Positions 12,079 through 22,694 are shown, counted from the stretch's first letter. The stretch: DNA of 64,000 bases from Acephala macrosclerotiorum (GCA_014904845.1 MU119204.1:1-64000), one strand, 5' to 3'. Numbers and translations are program-made. The notes: a model not told the origin generated them from the sequence alone.

Positions 12079-13498
12079 GTTTCCACTCCACGGCAGGCGA
12101 TCATTTATTTTCGGGCGTCGGTGGGAAACAGTCGTCCTCATGTTGTGTGTTGCTATTGTAGTTTTGGTTGGTTTTCTGGCTGTCTGTATACCATCTTACT
12201 TCCGGTTGGCTCTCTCTTAGGCTTTTTGGACTGCAGGGTGGTTATTCTTCGAATAAAATTAGAGGTAGATGTATGTTTTACCTCACGGTAGGATCTAGCT
12301 TAGCACGGATGGGGATGGGGATGGGGATGGGGATCAGAATGGGGTCAGGTTAAATTAGCCAGCTTACCGCTTGAACTTGAAGCTCCTCCTGTCATCCAAT
12401 CATGTCGCGTCCAGAACCGAAAAGCTTGGGCCACAACGTGCATCGGCCATTCCCGTCGACGTCAAGCCACTAAATTATCGAACGACTTCAAACCCAAAAA
12501 TTCAATCCCTTTCCATTCCTCTCATCACAACGGATTTCTGCCTCCGCATCGATTCTTCGTCTCACCGCTACACGGAGACACTTTCGAGGTATCATCAAGC
12601 TCATCTAGGGAAACCGAACGAGCTGAATAATGGAAAGTGGCAGAAGCCAATATGCCGTTTGATTATCCGTTTCTTCCTGCTTGGATCAAGGAAGAAACAA
12701 CTTTTCCAGAATCCTTCTCCCCCCGAGGCCAATCTTGCTAACCCAGCCTTGTGATGTCTATTTGCCTACGAGAGTCCCACATAAGACAAGTTATGATGTA
12801 AACGAGATTCCACTTTCACATCGGCATGTGCATTGGTGTGAGACACTTGCGAGCTCTCCGCAAAGTGCACCGTTTTGGCTCCCAAGAACCCAGATTTCTT
12901 TTTCCATCCAGACTTGTGTGCCAATCCTTGAGACCAGCACCAGAAATACAGTTTTGAGGAAGTCCTTCCGGTCAAACAACATCTTCGATGCATCGACCTT
13001 ATTACCGACAACTCGTCGGCGGATTGAGTCGGCACATGGAGGTTCGGGAACACACCTCGTGCCACTCGCATGCCTTACATGGGGTAGCCGGTGACATTCA
13101 TTGCTTTTGCCCCCTGGCGCATGCACTCATCCCCGCTCAGTCCCAACGGCTGTCTGCAGGAACGAGCTGGGAGCCCTAGGAAACCCTTGCTTTGGAGGGG
13201 CTCTCAGAGGGTGAAGTGGGTGGGTCCCGCCTTCCGTGCCTATCAAAGGCTTCTTGTCACTTCGTAAACGATACAAAATCACACCACTACCACGCGATTA
13301 ATTTTGGTGGGTAAAGCCACCACCACAATGCCAATAAATGTTCCATGTTCTATTTTTTTTTTCTCTTCTGTGTCATAATGCAAGCCGACATTTTCCTTTC
13401 CCATGGAAAAGGGATCGGTGTACCGGCTGGTATATACAATGAGTTGCTGCTGGTTCAGCCTCCTGTTGATAATTGAAATTTTTCGAATTTGAACAACC
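12079..13498. other. Intergenic region
   Basis: About 1.4 kb. It contains a G-rich tandem repeat (listed separately) and, at 12370-13180, C-rich sequence with open frames on both strands but no recognisable domain or splice structure. A T-rich tract near 13350 and the sequence up to 13498 probably form the promoter of the monooxygenase gene. Confidence 0.45.
12311..12344 (+). repeat. GGGGAT tandem repeat, G-quadruplex-capable
   Basis: Four perfect GGGGAT units (12311-12334) are followed by a fifth GGGG at 12341-12344. Four G-tracts separated by two-base loops meet the usual G-quadruplex pattern. It lies ~230 bases downstream of the GTPase stop codon, in or near its 3' end. Confidence 0.85.
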
Positions 13499-15388
13499 AT
13501 GTCGTCAACTCCGCCTCAAACGTCGTCTTCCGGGTCGACGAGTTGGTCGTCGTGGTCAGTGTCGAGTACGAAATCACATGAACCGGTTCTTCGAGTTGGC
13601 GTCATTGGCGGAGGTATTGCTGGACTTACCTTTGCACAATTACTCCATGATACACCGAGTGTTAAAGTGACGGTCTACGAGAAGGGTGTCGATGTCGTCG
13701 ATCGATTATGTGGCTACCGTATTATGCTCTCGTACTTCGTCTTACAGAATCTACAGGCGACGCTTCGGACGGAAGTATGGAAAAGGGTAGCTGCGAGCAT
13801 TGGAGTCCAACCACAGGGAGGCCAGGAGTTGAAGTTCATGAAGAGGTACATACCACTTCTGCCAATCATCTGCTAGGCTAACCTGAGCTCAAAGTTGCGG
13901 AACACAAATGTTCAATTTCGACGCCGAGGAAATGCGAGACTCCTTCTCTGTCGCTCGATGGCCGTTACGAAAGGCCCTTCTACACAACTACGAAGACTTC
14001 GTTAGATTTGGGAAGACATTCCAACGATACGAGAGATTGAGGAGTGGCGCTGTGAGGATACATTTCGAGGATGGAAGTTCGGACGAGTGTGACCTGCTCA
14101 TTGGTGCTGATGGCGCGGGGTCCAGGGTCAGGAAACAACTTATACCAGAGGCCAGGGTCATGGAGACAGATCTTGCGGTCATTTATTTCAAGATACCATA
14201 TACGCCGGATACGAAGGATTTGCTGCCGACGGGTTCTGCGTCTATGGTATGCCCCCGCTGCCTCAAACCGAAGCGTTGCAGTGGAATCTTGCTTACCGTG
14301 AGTAGGCTTTCGCTCAGCATAACCAAAACATTATGGTTCATACCTGGATCAACCCTCAGAAATTATGGGCAACGAAATTTGACGGTACATGTCCAAGACA
14401 TCCTCCTTCAAACAATTACTGACTGTTCCCCAGACTTTGACATCGGAAACGAAGAATCCTACATCATGTTCGGATACGGTGGTCCAATACGCGAATTCAT
14501 CAACAAGTCGAAACCAGCCATCAAACTCTCCTCCGCAGAACTCAAAGCAGAATGCATTGCCAGAACACGAGCCGATCCAAGAATCGATCCGAAATTCATT
14601 GCACTAGCAGAAAATTGCGTCCTAAACACTGCATATGTTCATGCTGTCCGAGATTGTCAAGCTGTCAAGCGGTGGGACACAAGCAATGTGACTCTCATGG
14701 GCGATTCCGTCTTCAAGTACGAATCTCTGTCTCTTCAATTAGATTAAGAAGTCTGCTGACATTATCAGTATCTCTACCATGTTAGGCAAAGGAGCCAATT
14801 GTGCTCTCCTCGACGCTGTCGATCTAGCAGAAACGCTCAGGAGACCAAATATGGTCAATCCATCCAAGCGCCGCACAGAATTACGTAGACGAGCTGAAGA
14901 GAACGTGAAGAGAAGAATGAAGGAGAGACAGCGTGCTGCGCTGATCCAGAGCTTAGTATACTTCGGTGATAATAAGTTAAAGGAGTTTTGTCGTGATCAG
15001 GGTTTGAAGATGGCTTTCGATGTGAGTTTTCTTCCCGTCTTAGTTTGAGATGGCCTTCAGTGGCAACGACATTTGAGGAACTTGAAACAGAGTCTGCTGA
15101 TCTTTTCAGGCAACCAAGCTAATGCTTCGTAGTGGATCGACGACACGAGCTCCATCATACCACATGAGAAATGATCATCAAACGCCTGATTTGTCCCAAC
15201 AAAAAGGTGTCCCAGAATGTCGCCGGAGTCTCCTCAGCTGGACTGATGCCAAGACCATCATCTCACCGATTCGAGAACGACAGATTCCTGAGAGCTTTCA
15301 AGTAGCACTTTCCTTGGCTAGAGATGTGTTTTCAATCACATCATGTCACGCTCATTCGCGAGAGAAAGAGGCGCTTGTTTTCGCCTGA
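13499..15388 (+). CDS. FAD-dependent monooxygenase (group A, salicylate/zeaxanthin-epoxidase-like)
   Basis: Proposed exons 13499-13845, 13895-14246, 14318-14384, 14434-14716, 14769-15021, 15110-15388; 526 residues, in phase. After a ~30-residue Ser/Thr-rich N-terminus comes the Rossmann FAD motif GGGIAGL, an acidic ribose-binding residue ending strand 2 (VYEKG), an Arg in RWPLRKAL, and the second FAD motif [21 protein letters not shown] is the GD motif, but the expected His/Ala after it is altered. Such enzymes hydroxylate aromatic or polyketide substrates with NAD(P)H. The third intron (14247-14317, 71 nt) is doubtful: its would-be coding frame has a one-base shift and a TAG, so either it is a true intron or the gene carries lesions there. 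The last exon is weakly supported; a stop at 15048 is the alternative end. Confidence 0.65.
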
Positions 15389-16510
15389 GCAATCGGACTA
15401 CTTCGGGGTAGCCACGGAAGATCGTGGTTTTTGTTTCCTTTGGGAGCGAACGAAATTATCCAACTAATATCTATATCTACTCAATAATACTCTAATCCAG
15501 TCTTTGCGCTGCACGAACATTGTTTGAACGAGTAAGGATCTCGTCAATGTTTAGAAGTCTTAGGGATATTTCGGTAGCTTCTCCTCGAAATCCCAAAATT
15601 CATCATCTTGCCCGCCAAGTGTCGACGCTCAACATGCAACATCGGGCAGGACTTTCTCTTCCTCGCAGATACATCAGGTTATCGGTATATGGGGTGGTGG
15701 ATGCTATCTGTTGGACATTGGGTACGTACGGCTAGCCGTTACAACTCTATCGAGTCCATCGGATAGTTCCCGAATTCCCTCGACCATTCCTTCCAAGTCT
15801 CCAACTTCCAACATCCGCATAGTCCCTCTTTCCTATCTCTACGGAGTCTTTACCTTTATTTATTTCACAGGCCCGCTTCATTTTACAAAAACCAACTCCA
15901 TACTCGTCCAAAACGTTCCGTCCCGACTTACTTCCTCTTCTGCACCAATTAGCGGGAGCTCGTTTCTCCAATTCTCTTGTTGTATGCTTATGTAAATATT
16001 GTATTATCTTGAAACCCCAGAATTACACTTGTATATGAGTGGCAAAGTTTATTGCTTTCACAGTCGATTTTAGGATCAAAGAGAACATGTTGGTGAGGTG
16101 GTTTGCCAAGTGGCCGGAAAAGCAATGTGTGATCGGAATTTGCATATTACATTTACCCCGCCAAGGGGCGTAGAGGTTGTATGTGCGAAATTGTTGGTTA
16201 TAATGGAGTTGTTTGTTGAACAGGATAATTTTGTCAAGTTTCAATGATCTATTTCGAGGAAATGAACGAAGTTTTCAAGCATCTCAGCCTTGTCCCGACG
16301 TCAACAAGTGCAAGAGTTGGGGGCGAAATTGTGGCGTCCAGTAAAATGCCCTCATCGTGGTACGGGTCTCATGTTTAGGCTCCCACCTGAACACCTGCAA
16401 GCTTGTTCACAAACACTATTCTTTATTGCCCGAATCGTGGCCTCAATTCCTTCAGCTTCAGTCCTGGTACTGTATCGAGACGCAGTCATACTGCACCAAC
16501 ATCAGCTACT
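15389..16510. other. Intergenic region
   Basis: About 1.1 kb with scattered short open frames on both strands and no recognisable domain. A pyrimidine-rich, C-rich tract lies at 15720-15990. It separates the monooxygenase from the HET-domain ORF and probably supplies the promoter of the latter. Confidence 0.4.
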
Positions 16511-17086
16511 ATGAGGCTCCTCAACACCACGACACTCAAACTTCGGGAGTTCTTTGGCAAACAAACCCCTCAGTATGCCATACTCTCACACAGATGGGAA
16601 AAAGAGGAAGTGACCTACCAGGATTTGATAGCAGGTCGAGGGCCTGGTATGGAAGGCTACTCGAAAGTCAAAGGGTTTTGCGCACAAGCATCATCTGAAG
16701 GCTGGCAATGGGCATGGATAGACACGTGCTGTATCGACAAGTCAAGCAGTGCAGAGCTGTCGGAAGCTATCAATTCGATGTTCAATTGGTATCGGCTGGC
16801 TAGAATCTGCTATGTGTATACTGTACCACACGAGCGGGATCTGTCCTTCCATCAAAAGAATGGCTCAGCTTTTCGCTGGACGCTCCAAGAACTTTTGGCC
16901 CCGAACTATCTGGTGTTCTACGACAAAGAATGGCAAGAGATAGGGACTAAATCTTGTCTGCAAATTTTGGTGTCTTCTATAACTGATATCAAGGAGTTGG
17001 AAATTTTCGAAGTCGCTTGTGTAGCACGAAAGATGTCTTGGGCCTCAGAGCGGCAGACCACCCGAGTGCGCTTCAGTCTAACATAA
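16511..17086 (+). CDS. Truncated heterokaryon-incompatibility (HET) domain protein
   Basis: Uninterrupted ORF of 191 codons starting at MRLLNTTTLKL, the usual beginning of fungal HET proteins. The family landmarks appear in order: YAILSHRW, IDTCCIDKSSSAELSEAIN, MFNWY, WTLQELLAP and MSWASERQTTR. HET domains of full genes then continue with an ED.AYCL.G segment and a long variable region; here the frame ends nine residues after TTR at a TAA (17084-17086). That stop overlaps the ATG of the following gene by one base. HET domains mediate self/non-self recognition and programmed cell death after cell fusion between incompatible strains. This copy keeps almost the whole domain but lacks any recognition part, so it may be a remnant or an isolated effector domain. 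Confidence 0.82.
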   Translation: MRLLNTTTLKLREFFGKQTPQYAILSHRWEKEEVTYQDLIAGRGPGMEGYSKVKGFCAQASSEGWQWAWIDTCCIDKSSSAELSEAINSMFNWYRLARICYVYTVPHERDLSFHQKNGSAFRWTLQELLAPNYLVFYDKEWQEIGTKSCLQILVSSITDIKELEIFEVACVARKMSWASERQTTRVRFSLT

Positions 17087-18457
17087 TGTATTCGCGATTG
17101 CTGCTGCTCTTTACACTCACCACCATCGTAGCAACAGTCTTCTGTCACCCAGAAATAGGCTCTTTCGGCACTCGCCATGCAAAAGAATGGATTCAAGCAT
17201 CATCCAACGAGGCTCGACAAGAGGGTGCACCAGCCGACAAATGCAAGGTTCAGGGCAACGCTGATTTCTACGGAGTTGGAGTCCAGATTGGATTCTACAT
17301 GCTTTGGCTCTCTGGCCTTATGGACTTCGTCTTCAATCCCAAGAGCAGTGTGGCCATTGGCGACGCCCAAACCATCTTTGATTTCGCAAACCTTGTTGCT
17401 CTTATTGTACCAAACTCACAACAACCCCCCATCGGAGACACGAATTCATCCCGAGAACCAGTGTTTGTGCCAGTAACCCTTCTCTACATGTTTTTTGGAG
17501 GAGCTATCGTCAGCGCGACCACCACCGCTTCCTTTTCGAGAGACTAGCTAGGAGGCAAAGCGAAAAAGTTCAGCACAGCGGCAAGGCAGATATTCGTGCA
17601 CTCAACGTTCCTTGCCGTGGTGGGATATACGATTTACTTCTTCATCAGACGCTTTCGCAATTTTAACCTCATTACACCTTGCAGGGAGGTTGGTCCTCGA
17701 CTTTTCCCTCTTGCGGAGCCTGTTGAGTTCAAGAATAGCCCAGTAGTCGGCTTTGTCCTTATGCCTTTGATCATCATCCTCTATGTCCTAACCCTGTATG
17801 TCACTATGGAAAGATATACTGACTTGAGAGCATTGCGGACACGGAGGAAAGTCGCATTTCGAACGAATACAAGAATTTTCTCTAAAGCGATTGAATGGTT
17901 TTGGAACTTGGGGTTGTGAGTAGTTTCACGATCCGTCTCTTCCAACTTCCTGGTATATGTTAAGCCTTGGAAAATAATAGGGGTGTATTAATTTTGATTT
18001 CAATCGTCTGGTCTATCGTGGCTACTGAATGGTCCATCGCGGTCAACGAGATTCAAGGAGTGAATGACATTTCAACAACTGGTAATGCCATCTCTCATTT
18101 TTTATGAGAATCTACTGGCTAGCACTAATAACAGGTCAATCGATACCGTTCGTCATTGGTGTGTTTTCATTTCCCACGACTCTATGGGGTATCCTCAAAA
18201 ACAACAGAGGAAAGGCACAGAAAGGCAACGTACGGAAAGATGATTCAGAGGTATGACTGAAACGGCGGAAGCAAAAATTACACATGCTAACACACTGCCA
18301 GCTGGACATGCCGCTCAAGAATCTGACTTTCGCAGATACAGGGCTTGAAAGTCAGAGTGGAGTATACACGTCTCTGAACTTACGATTAGATGAGCAGCAC
18401 GATGATTTCGATATAAGGCCTGGAAATGCTGAAATGAGAGAGGCGAGGAATTTTTGA
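17086..18457 (+). pseudogene. Polytopic membrane protein with signal peptide, interrupted by one in-frame TAG
   Basis: Exons 17086-17915, 17981-18081, 18135-18250 and 18302-18457 are in phase and would encode ~400 residues except for a TAG at 17545-17547. The same frame reads on without other stops to TGA at 18457. The N-terminus is a clear signal peptide (MYSRLLLLFTLTTIVATVFC). Then comes CKVQGNADFYGVGVQIGFY and several hydrophobic helices, a late motif EWSIAVNEIQGVNDISTTGQ and a hydrophilic tail. The Cys/GN.DFYG.G.IG start and the N...TGQ.IP segment recall an uncharacterised fungal membrane-protein family that I know only by pattern. No intron in this part removes the TAG while keeping frame, so I call it a nonsense-mutated gene. 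Readthrough or a sequencing error are alternatives. Its start overlaps the HET stop codon (TAATG). Confidence 0.68.
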
Positions 18458-19211
18458 GGCTCTTGTCAATGTCAGCTTCTGAAAGTGCCCAAAAATCCCA
18501 CGATACCAAGAAGATGGGAGCAAAAAAACAAAAACAAAACAAGGGTGGTGGACATTCCTTGTACCCATCACGAGATGTTCTAATGGACATAGCACACGAT
18601 GCGGACTTACTTTCAATATAAATCCTTAAGTCACGGACATAGAGCCTACCCGCTTCTGTTGAAGTGCGGTATTGTATGAAAATTGGAACAATGGGTACTC
18701 TTTCATCCGCCTCAAATGTCCTCTCACGGCCATTTGGGCTAGACTTGGAATGGCGGAAACCCCGTCCTCAAGGCGCAATACCCTGTACGTTTCGATCGAA
18801 GACAGAATTCCTGGGAAGTACATTGTGTTCACATTCGAAGAATAATAATCATGATCGAAAGTTTCTAGTGGCGGCGGCTTATCATTGGTGGGTTCGTTCG
18901 TCGGCATCGGAAGGACCTTCTCAATTTCCCTTTCAGGAAGCGGATTAATGCGACTTCTTTGAACTTTCTTTACGTACGATCCATCTGTCAGGACTTTCGC
19001 TGATATATCTTCTTTGAAATTCAAATCGTAATTTGAACAGTCCATCGTATATATTTATTTCTATCGCTCTCAATGTGATCAGTAATCGCAGTTACACGGC
19101 TTACGAGAACCTTTCTCTTTGAAAATCTGGAAATCTGTACTTAAGAATCAAGACTCTCACCTTTGATTTTCACCTCCACTGCAGCATCTTCTTCGCCCTC
19201 AAAGCGCCAGG
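18458..19211. other. Intergenic region with one unsupported minus-strand ORF
   Basis: About 750 bases. A 139-codon open frame lies on the minus strand (18626-19045) and is described separately. The last ~60 bases, rich in C and T, look like the leader of the acetyltransferase gene. Confidence 0.4.
18626..19045 (-). CDS. Hypothetical ORF of 139 codons
   Basis: A single open frame from ATG at 19045 to a stop at 18626. The product begins MDCSNYDLNFKED, is fairly rich in charged and Pro residues, and has no hydrophobic segment, repeat or motif I recognise. It sits between the convergent end of the membrane-protein gene and the divergently placed acetyltransferase start. No splice signals clearly extend it. 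It may be a small orphan gene or chance; the amino-acid composition is not extreme, which is the only point in its favour. Confidence 0.22.
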   Translation of the reverse strand: MDCSNYDLNFKEDISAKVLTDGSYVKKVQRSRINPLPEREIEKVLPMPTNEPTNDKPPPLETFDHDYYSSNVNTMYFPGILSSIETYRVLRLEDGVSAIPSLAQMAVRGHLRRMKEYPLFQFSYNTALQQKRVGSMSVT

Positions 19212-19910
19212 ATGACTATCTACATCTATAAGATACATCACGTGCCGGCCTCGGACGAGAATCTGCTCCCCTTTCTCGCTGGAAAATTCGCCTCGCTTCG
19301 CCTATCAGCCCTTACTGCCTCAGCGCCCGCCTTCAGCTCAACTTTCGAGATAGAGTCTGCTTTCACCGCCCCTCAATGGATTGAAAGACTCGGAAGGCCA
19401 CTAGTACACACATTTGTGGCAGTAGCATACGGAGCTGCTACTCCTCCCGAGAAACAGACAATCGATACTGGGGATTGGATAGGTAGCGCAACGCTACTCG
19501 GCCCCTTCACGAAGGAAATGTACGAAATCCCCGAGAGTGGAGGTCCAGCAATTGGAAGTGATGAGGTGGAAAGCAGATGGCAGGTAACAGCTGTTTACAA
19601 CAGCCCTGATCATCGAGGAAAAGGAATCGCGAAGATGTTGATCCAGGGTGCATTGGACTTCGCTGCTCAGCAAAGCGGAAAGGGACGATCAACGAGAATG
19701 CGCATTATGATTCATCCCAGTAACGTGGTGGTTAAGAAGTTGTATGTTGGACTTGGATTTGTCGACGCCGGCAATACAACACTTGCAGAGGCTTATCTTG
19801 CCAATGGCGATGCGGAGATGTTACCCCCAGATAGTGGCGCGAGTGATCCTAAGAAGTATCACAATAGGCTTGGATTGATCATGGAGAGAGTTTCTTCGCC
19901 GATTTCATAA
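19212..19910 (+). CDS. GNAT-family N-acetyltransferase
   Basis: An intronless gene of 232 residues. The C-terminal half carries the GNAT acetyl-CoA motif A: beta strand WQVTAVYN followed by the loop HRGKGIAKML (R/Q-x-x-G-x-G/A), then an alpha helix and the motif B region KLYVGLGFVDAG. The N-terminal half (residues 1-100) is less conserved, as usual, and contains WIGSATLLGPF on the strand that normally binds substrate. Members transfer an acetyl group from acetyl-CoA to amines on small molecules or proteins; the substrate here is not predictable. The start is the first ATG after a C/T-rich leader. Unlike its neighbours on both sides, the frame is clean. Confidence 0.88.
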   Translation: MTIYIYKIHHVPASDENLLPFLAGKFASLRLSALTASAPAFSSTFEIESAFTAPQWIERLGRPLVHTFVAVAYGAATPPEKQTIDTGDWIGSATLLGPFTKEMYEIPESGGPAIGSDEVESRWQVTAVYNSPDHRGKGIAKMLIQGALDFAAQQSGKGRSTRMRIMIHPSNVVVKKLYVGLGFVDAGNTTLAEAYLANGDAEMLPPDSGASDPKKYHNRLGLIMERVSSPIS

Positions 19911-20141
19911 TACTTGTCGAGACTTCAGCATTCTTGGGATTTACGAGAGCTAGCGTGGAAGCGGAAGTCAGAAAGGCGTGCGTTGCGGTAGCGGGACATT
20001 TAGAAAGCAATTTTAGAGCACTAGAATAGGGATTTTGAGAGATTAGAAATAAACACAGTGCATCTGACATCCGGACCTGAATTCTTGGAGAAATCTACCT
20101 ACCCACATTCACACCAAAACTTCTTCATTGCGTACTCTCCT

Positions 20142-22056
20142 TCACTCTCGAGGATCTCTACCACCCTTCGCTTCCATCTCATGCATGTAGGATTCCTCAT
20201 CCTCAAGATCCATCTCGCCGGGCTGGGTAATTGGCAAGAATGGAACTCCCAAATTCTCAAATAATTTCAGCTTTGCAGCAGTCTTCGGCCTCGTTTTGTT
20301 GATGCTGAACACCTTGATGCGATGGCATGAAGAAGTGACATGGAGATCCCAATTCCTATTCTTGTTAGTTCCGAATGACCCACAAGTTCATGGCCATTGA
20401 GGAGTACTTACCAAGCAGACCTCGCATATGTAGGTTGGGTATTTAGAGCATTGTCCCAACATCTAACGACAAGTTCCAGCCATCCTTCAGCATCAACAGG
20501 TAGATCAATTTCCCAGATTCTCCAAGCCTGGTAGTACTTTTCAGTCATGTTTTCATATGGGACTTCATACCATATACTTCCACCGTCCCCACTTGCCTCT
20601 ACTCTCACAGGCCAATGCCCACCACCGGAATATGCCCATCCTCTCATCTTGATCTTTCCATCATGAATAATCTGATCCATATCGAGCGAGCTCATGATCG
20701 CCGAGCTGACTAGCATATCCTAGATGTTGAATTTGGAAGAGTAACTCGCATTATGTTTTCCGACCTGAGAGTGGTAGTAAAGATACTCCTTCTGTACTGG
20801 ACCAGTCGACTCTGTGGAGATGAAGTTGATCCTGGTGAGCCATTTGCAGGATCGAGCTCCAATATACCCAAACACGACAACTCGAAGTGGGAATCCATGA
20901 ATCTTAGGCAAAGGCTTCCCGTTCATTTCCCAAGCGAGGATGACTTCATTGACTTTGGCTTTCCTCCACGGTGCAAAGACGGCATAGTTGAAAACCTCGC
21001 CTTTCTTGAAGTATCTGCTCCAAGAAATTCGACGTGGTTTGATGCAGAAGGATCTTTGAGTCCACCACAGTACTTGATCACTTTCTTCAAGGAGACTCCT
21101 ATCCACCTAGCTGTCCCGATGGCTCTTTCTCCCCAGTTCAATTTTATCAGTAACGCTCCTCTTATGAGTTTATCTAACTTACCGGTGGATTGATCAACCC
21201 ATCACCATCACCAGGGTATTCATGAATTTGCTCGATTCTTTTTGTTCCCGAACACTGGATCGTCACCACATTACTTTGTCTCGGAAAGATACTCTCATCT
21301 TTCAACCCCTTCATGGTAAGTCTCTTGGGGCGATTGACTAGGCCTTCGACATCGAAGAAACACGCATCCTCGTCAATTTCAGGAATCCCACCGTGATTTC
21401 TGACGAAATGGTCTTCGTTTCTGGTGATTGGAGTGGCAGCCAGTTGGTTCTGAACACACAGTCAGCACTTACATCTTTAGAATGTCTCAGAAGAAGAGGG
21501 ACGTGCTCTTGGAGCTCCCCATTGTATGGAAACTGAAGCACGTGAATCATATCAGGTGCTTTCTCTTTCTCAACGAACAACCAACTCTCCGCCGGGATGT
21601 CTTTAATTGCGTTGCCTAGAGCATAATGATACTGTTTCCATCTCGCGCTCTCCAGAAGCGGATTGATTTTTGGAAGAGGCACGAGTTGAAATTCTGGAGC
21701 CTGTCACATGCATGTCAGTCTCAAGCTCAGATGTCTTGCTCCTCACGATGTCCTATTCCAGAGTGGACAATTAAGGGTGGAAAAGAACATACTCCTGGAA
21801 AATCAAACTCCTTCACCTCCTTCTTCTTCTCTGGATATTTCTCCCACTCAACGTACCCATGCCATCCAGGAAACTCCTCCCGCAGACCCAATGCCTCCGG
21901 ATTCGGCGTCTCTTTCGTCCTCAAAACTAAACTCGGATGAAGGACTTCTATATCCTCAGCCATCTTGGTACTCGCTCCAGTTGTTTCATTCGTTCCATTA
22001 GAGTATTTGAAGCTGGTTATCCCATCAACATTATTATCTTTCGAAATGTCCGTCAT
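20142..22056 (-). pseudogene. Sulfite-oxidase-type molybdopterin oxidoreductase, degenerate
   Basis: Minus-strand exon remains: 21793-22056, 21503-21700, 21183-21449, a region at about 20413-21134, and 20142-20355. Order: LHPSLVLRTKETPNPE start, Moco-binding domain with the ligand Cys in VTIQCSGTKR, GYIGARSCKWL, then the Mo-co dimerisation domain (GWAYSGGGHWPVRVE, WRIWEIDLPVDAEGW, RCWDNALNTQP). The enzyme oxidises sulfite to sulfate using molybdenum cofactor. Lesions: (1) the exon ending LINPP has a perfect gtaagt donor but the next coding block starts at WGER with no AG before it; (2) after EFLGAD about four bases are missing before YFKKGEVFNY, shifting frame; (3) a TAG at about 20722-20724 stands where a Gln codon is expected, just before DMLVSSAIM. 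A weak gtccct donor adds a fourth doubt. Residue identity elsewhere stays high, so decay looks recent. Confidence 0.85.
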
Positions 22057-22407
22057 CTTGAAACTTGAAAACTAATCGCTTGGTGTGGGATCCCTTTCAG
22101 AATCTTGCATCTTGGGAAGTTGTTGTATCTTTTTATTCGGAGATAGAGACGCAAGGAGTGGATACCACCGAAGAGATGGAGTATTATAAAGCTTGCTTTC
22201 CATGACAGGAGGAAGTTAGACATGCAACGTACCAGTGATACCATCACGGTGGTCCAGACAACCCTTGATTCGTTGCTTTCAATGACCCAAAGCATGTTCC
22301 CAGGACGGCAGACAAGGTGAACTGAGGTCCTCTATCGCACTTATGCCACATTCTCCTCCAAAATTGGTTCAATACCTATCATGTAATCAGTGGGCCGTGA
22401 TCTCCCC

Positions 22408-22431
22408 GGGGGGTGGGGGAGGGGAGAGGGG
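22408..22431 (+). repeat. Strong G-quadruplex motif
   Basis: Four G runs of 6, 5, 4 and 4 with loops of T, A and AGA lie in 24 bases. This is a canonical short-loop G-quadruplex sequence on the plus strand. It sits 264 bases before the left end of the Tc1-like element, and about 350 bases upstream (on the minus strand) of the start of the sulfite-oxidase pseudogene. Confidence 0.85.
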
Positions 22432-22694
22432 TTTGCAATTGGTGTTTGGCTGGTATCAAACTCACTAAGTAATCCACATACGCGCTGCCACTGATCGTTG
22501 CCGAGCGGTTTGATTTTATGGCAAATGACTTTCCACTAAAATCTAAGGCAGCGCACGATGGTTATTTGCTTAAGATATGGGCGATGACCACATTGTTGAA
22601 AAGATGCTCGTAAATAATTCGGCATTTGCTTGCCCCTGAGGACCTGGTCGCTTATGGCTCCTTGCCCCTGTCTCGGATGTGACAGAGGAGCTTT

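Noticed and set aside
21134..21182. Noncanonical GT-AC or AT-AC type intron in the sulfite-oxidase gene
   Set aside because: The donor is a normal U2-type gtaagt; loss of the AG acceptor is simpler, given two other disabling lesions in the same gene.
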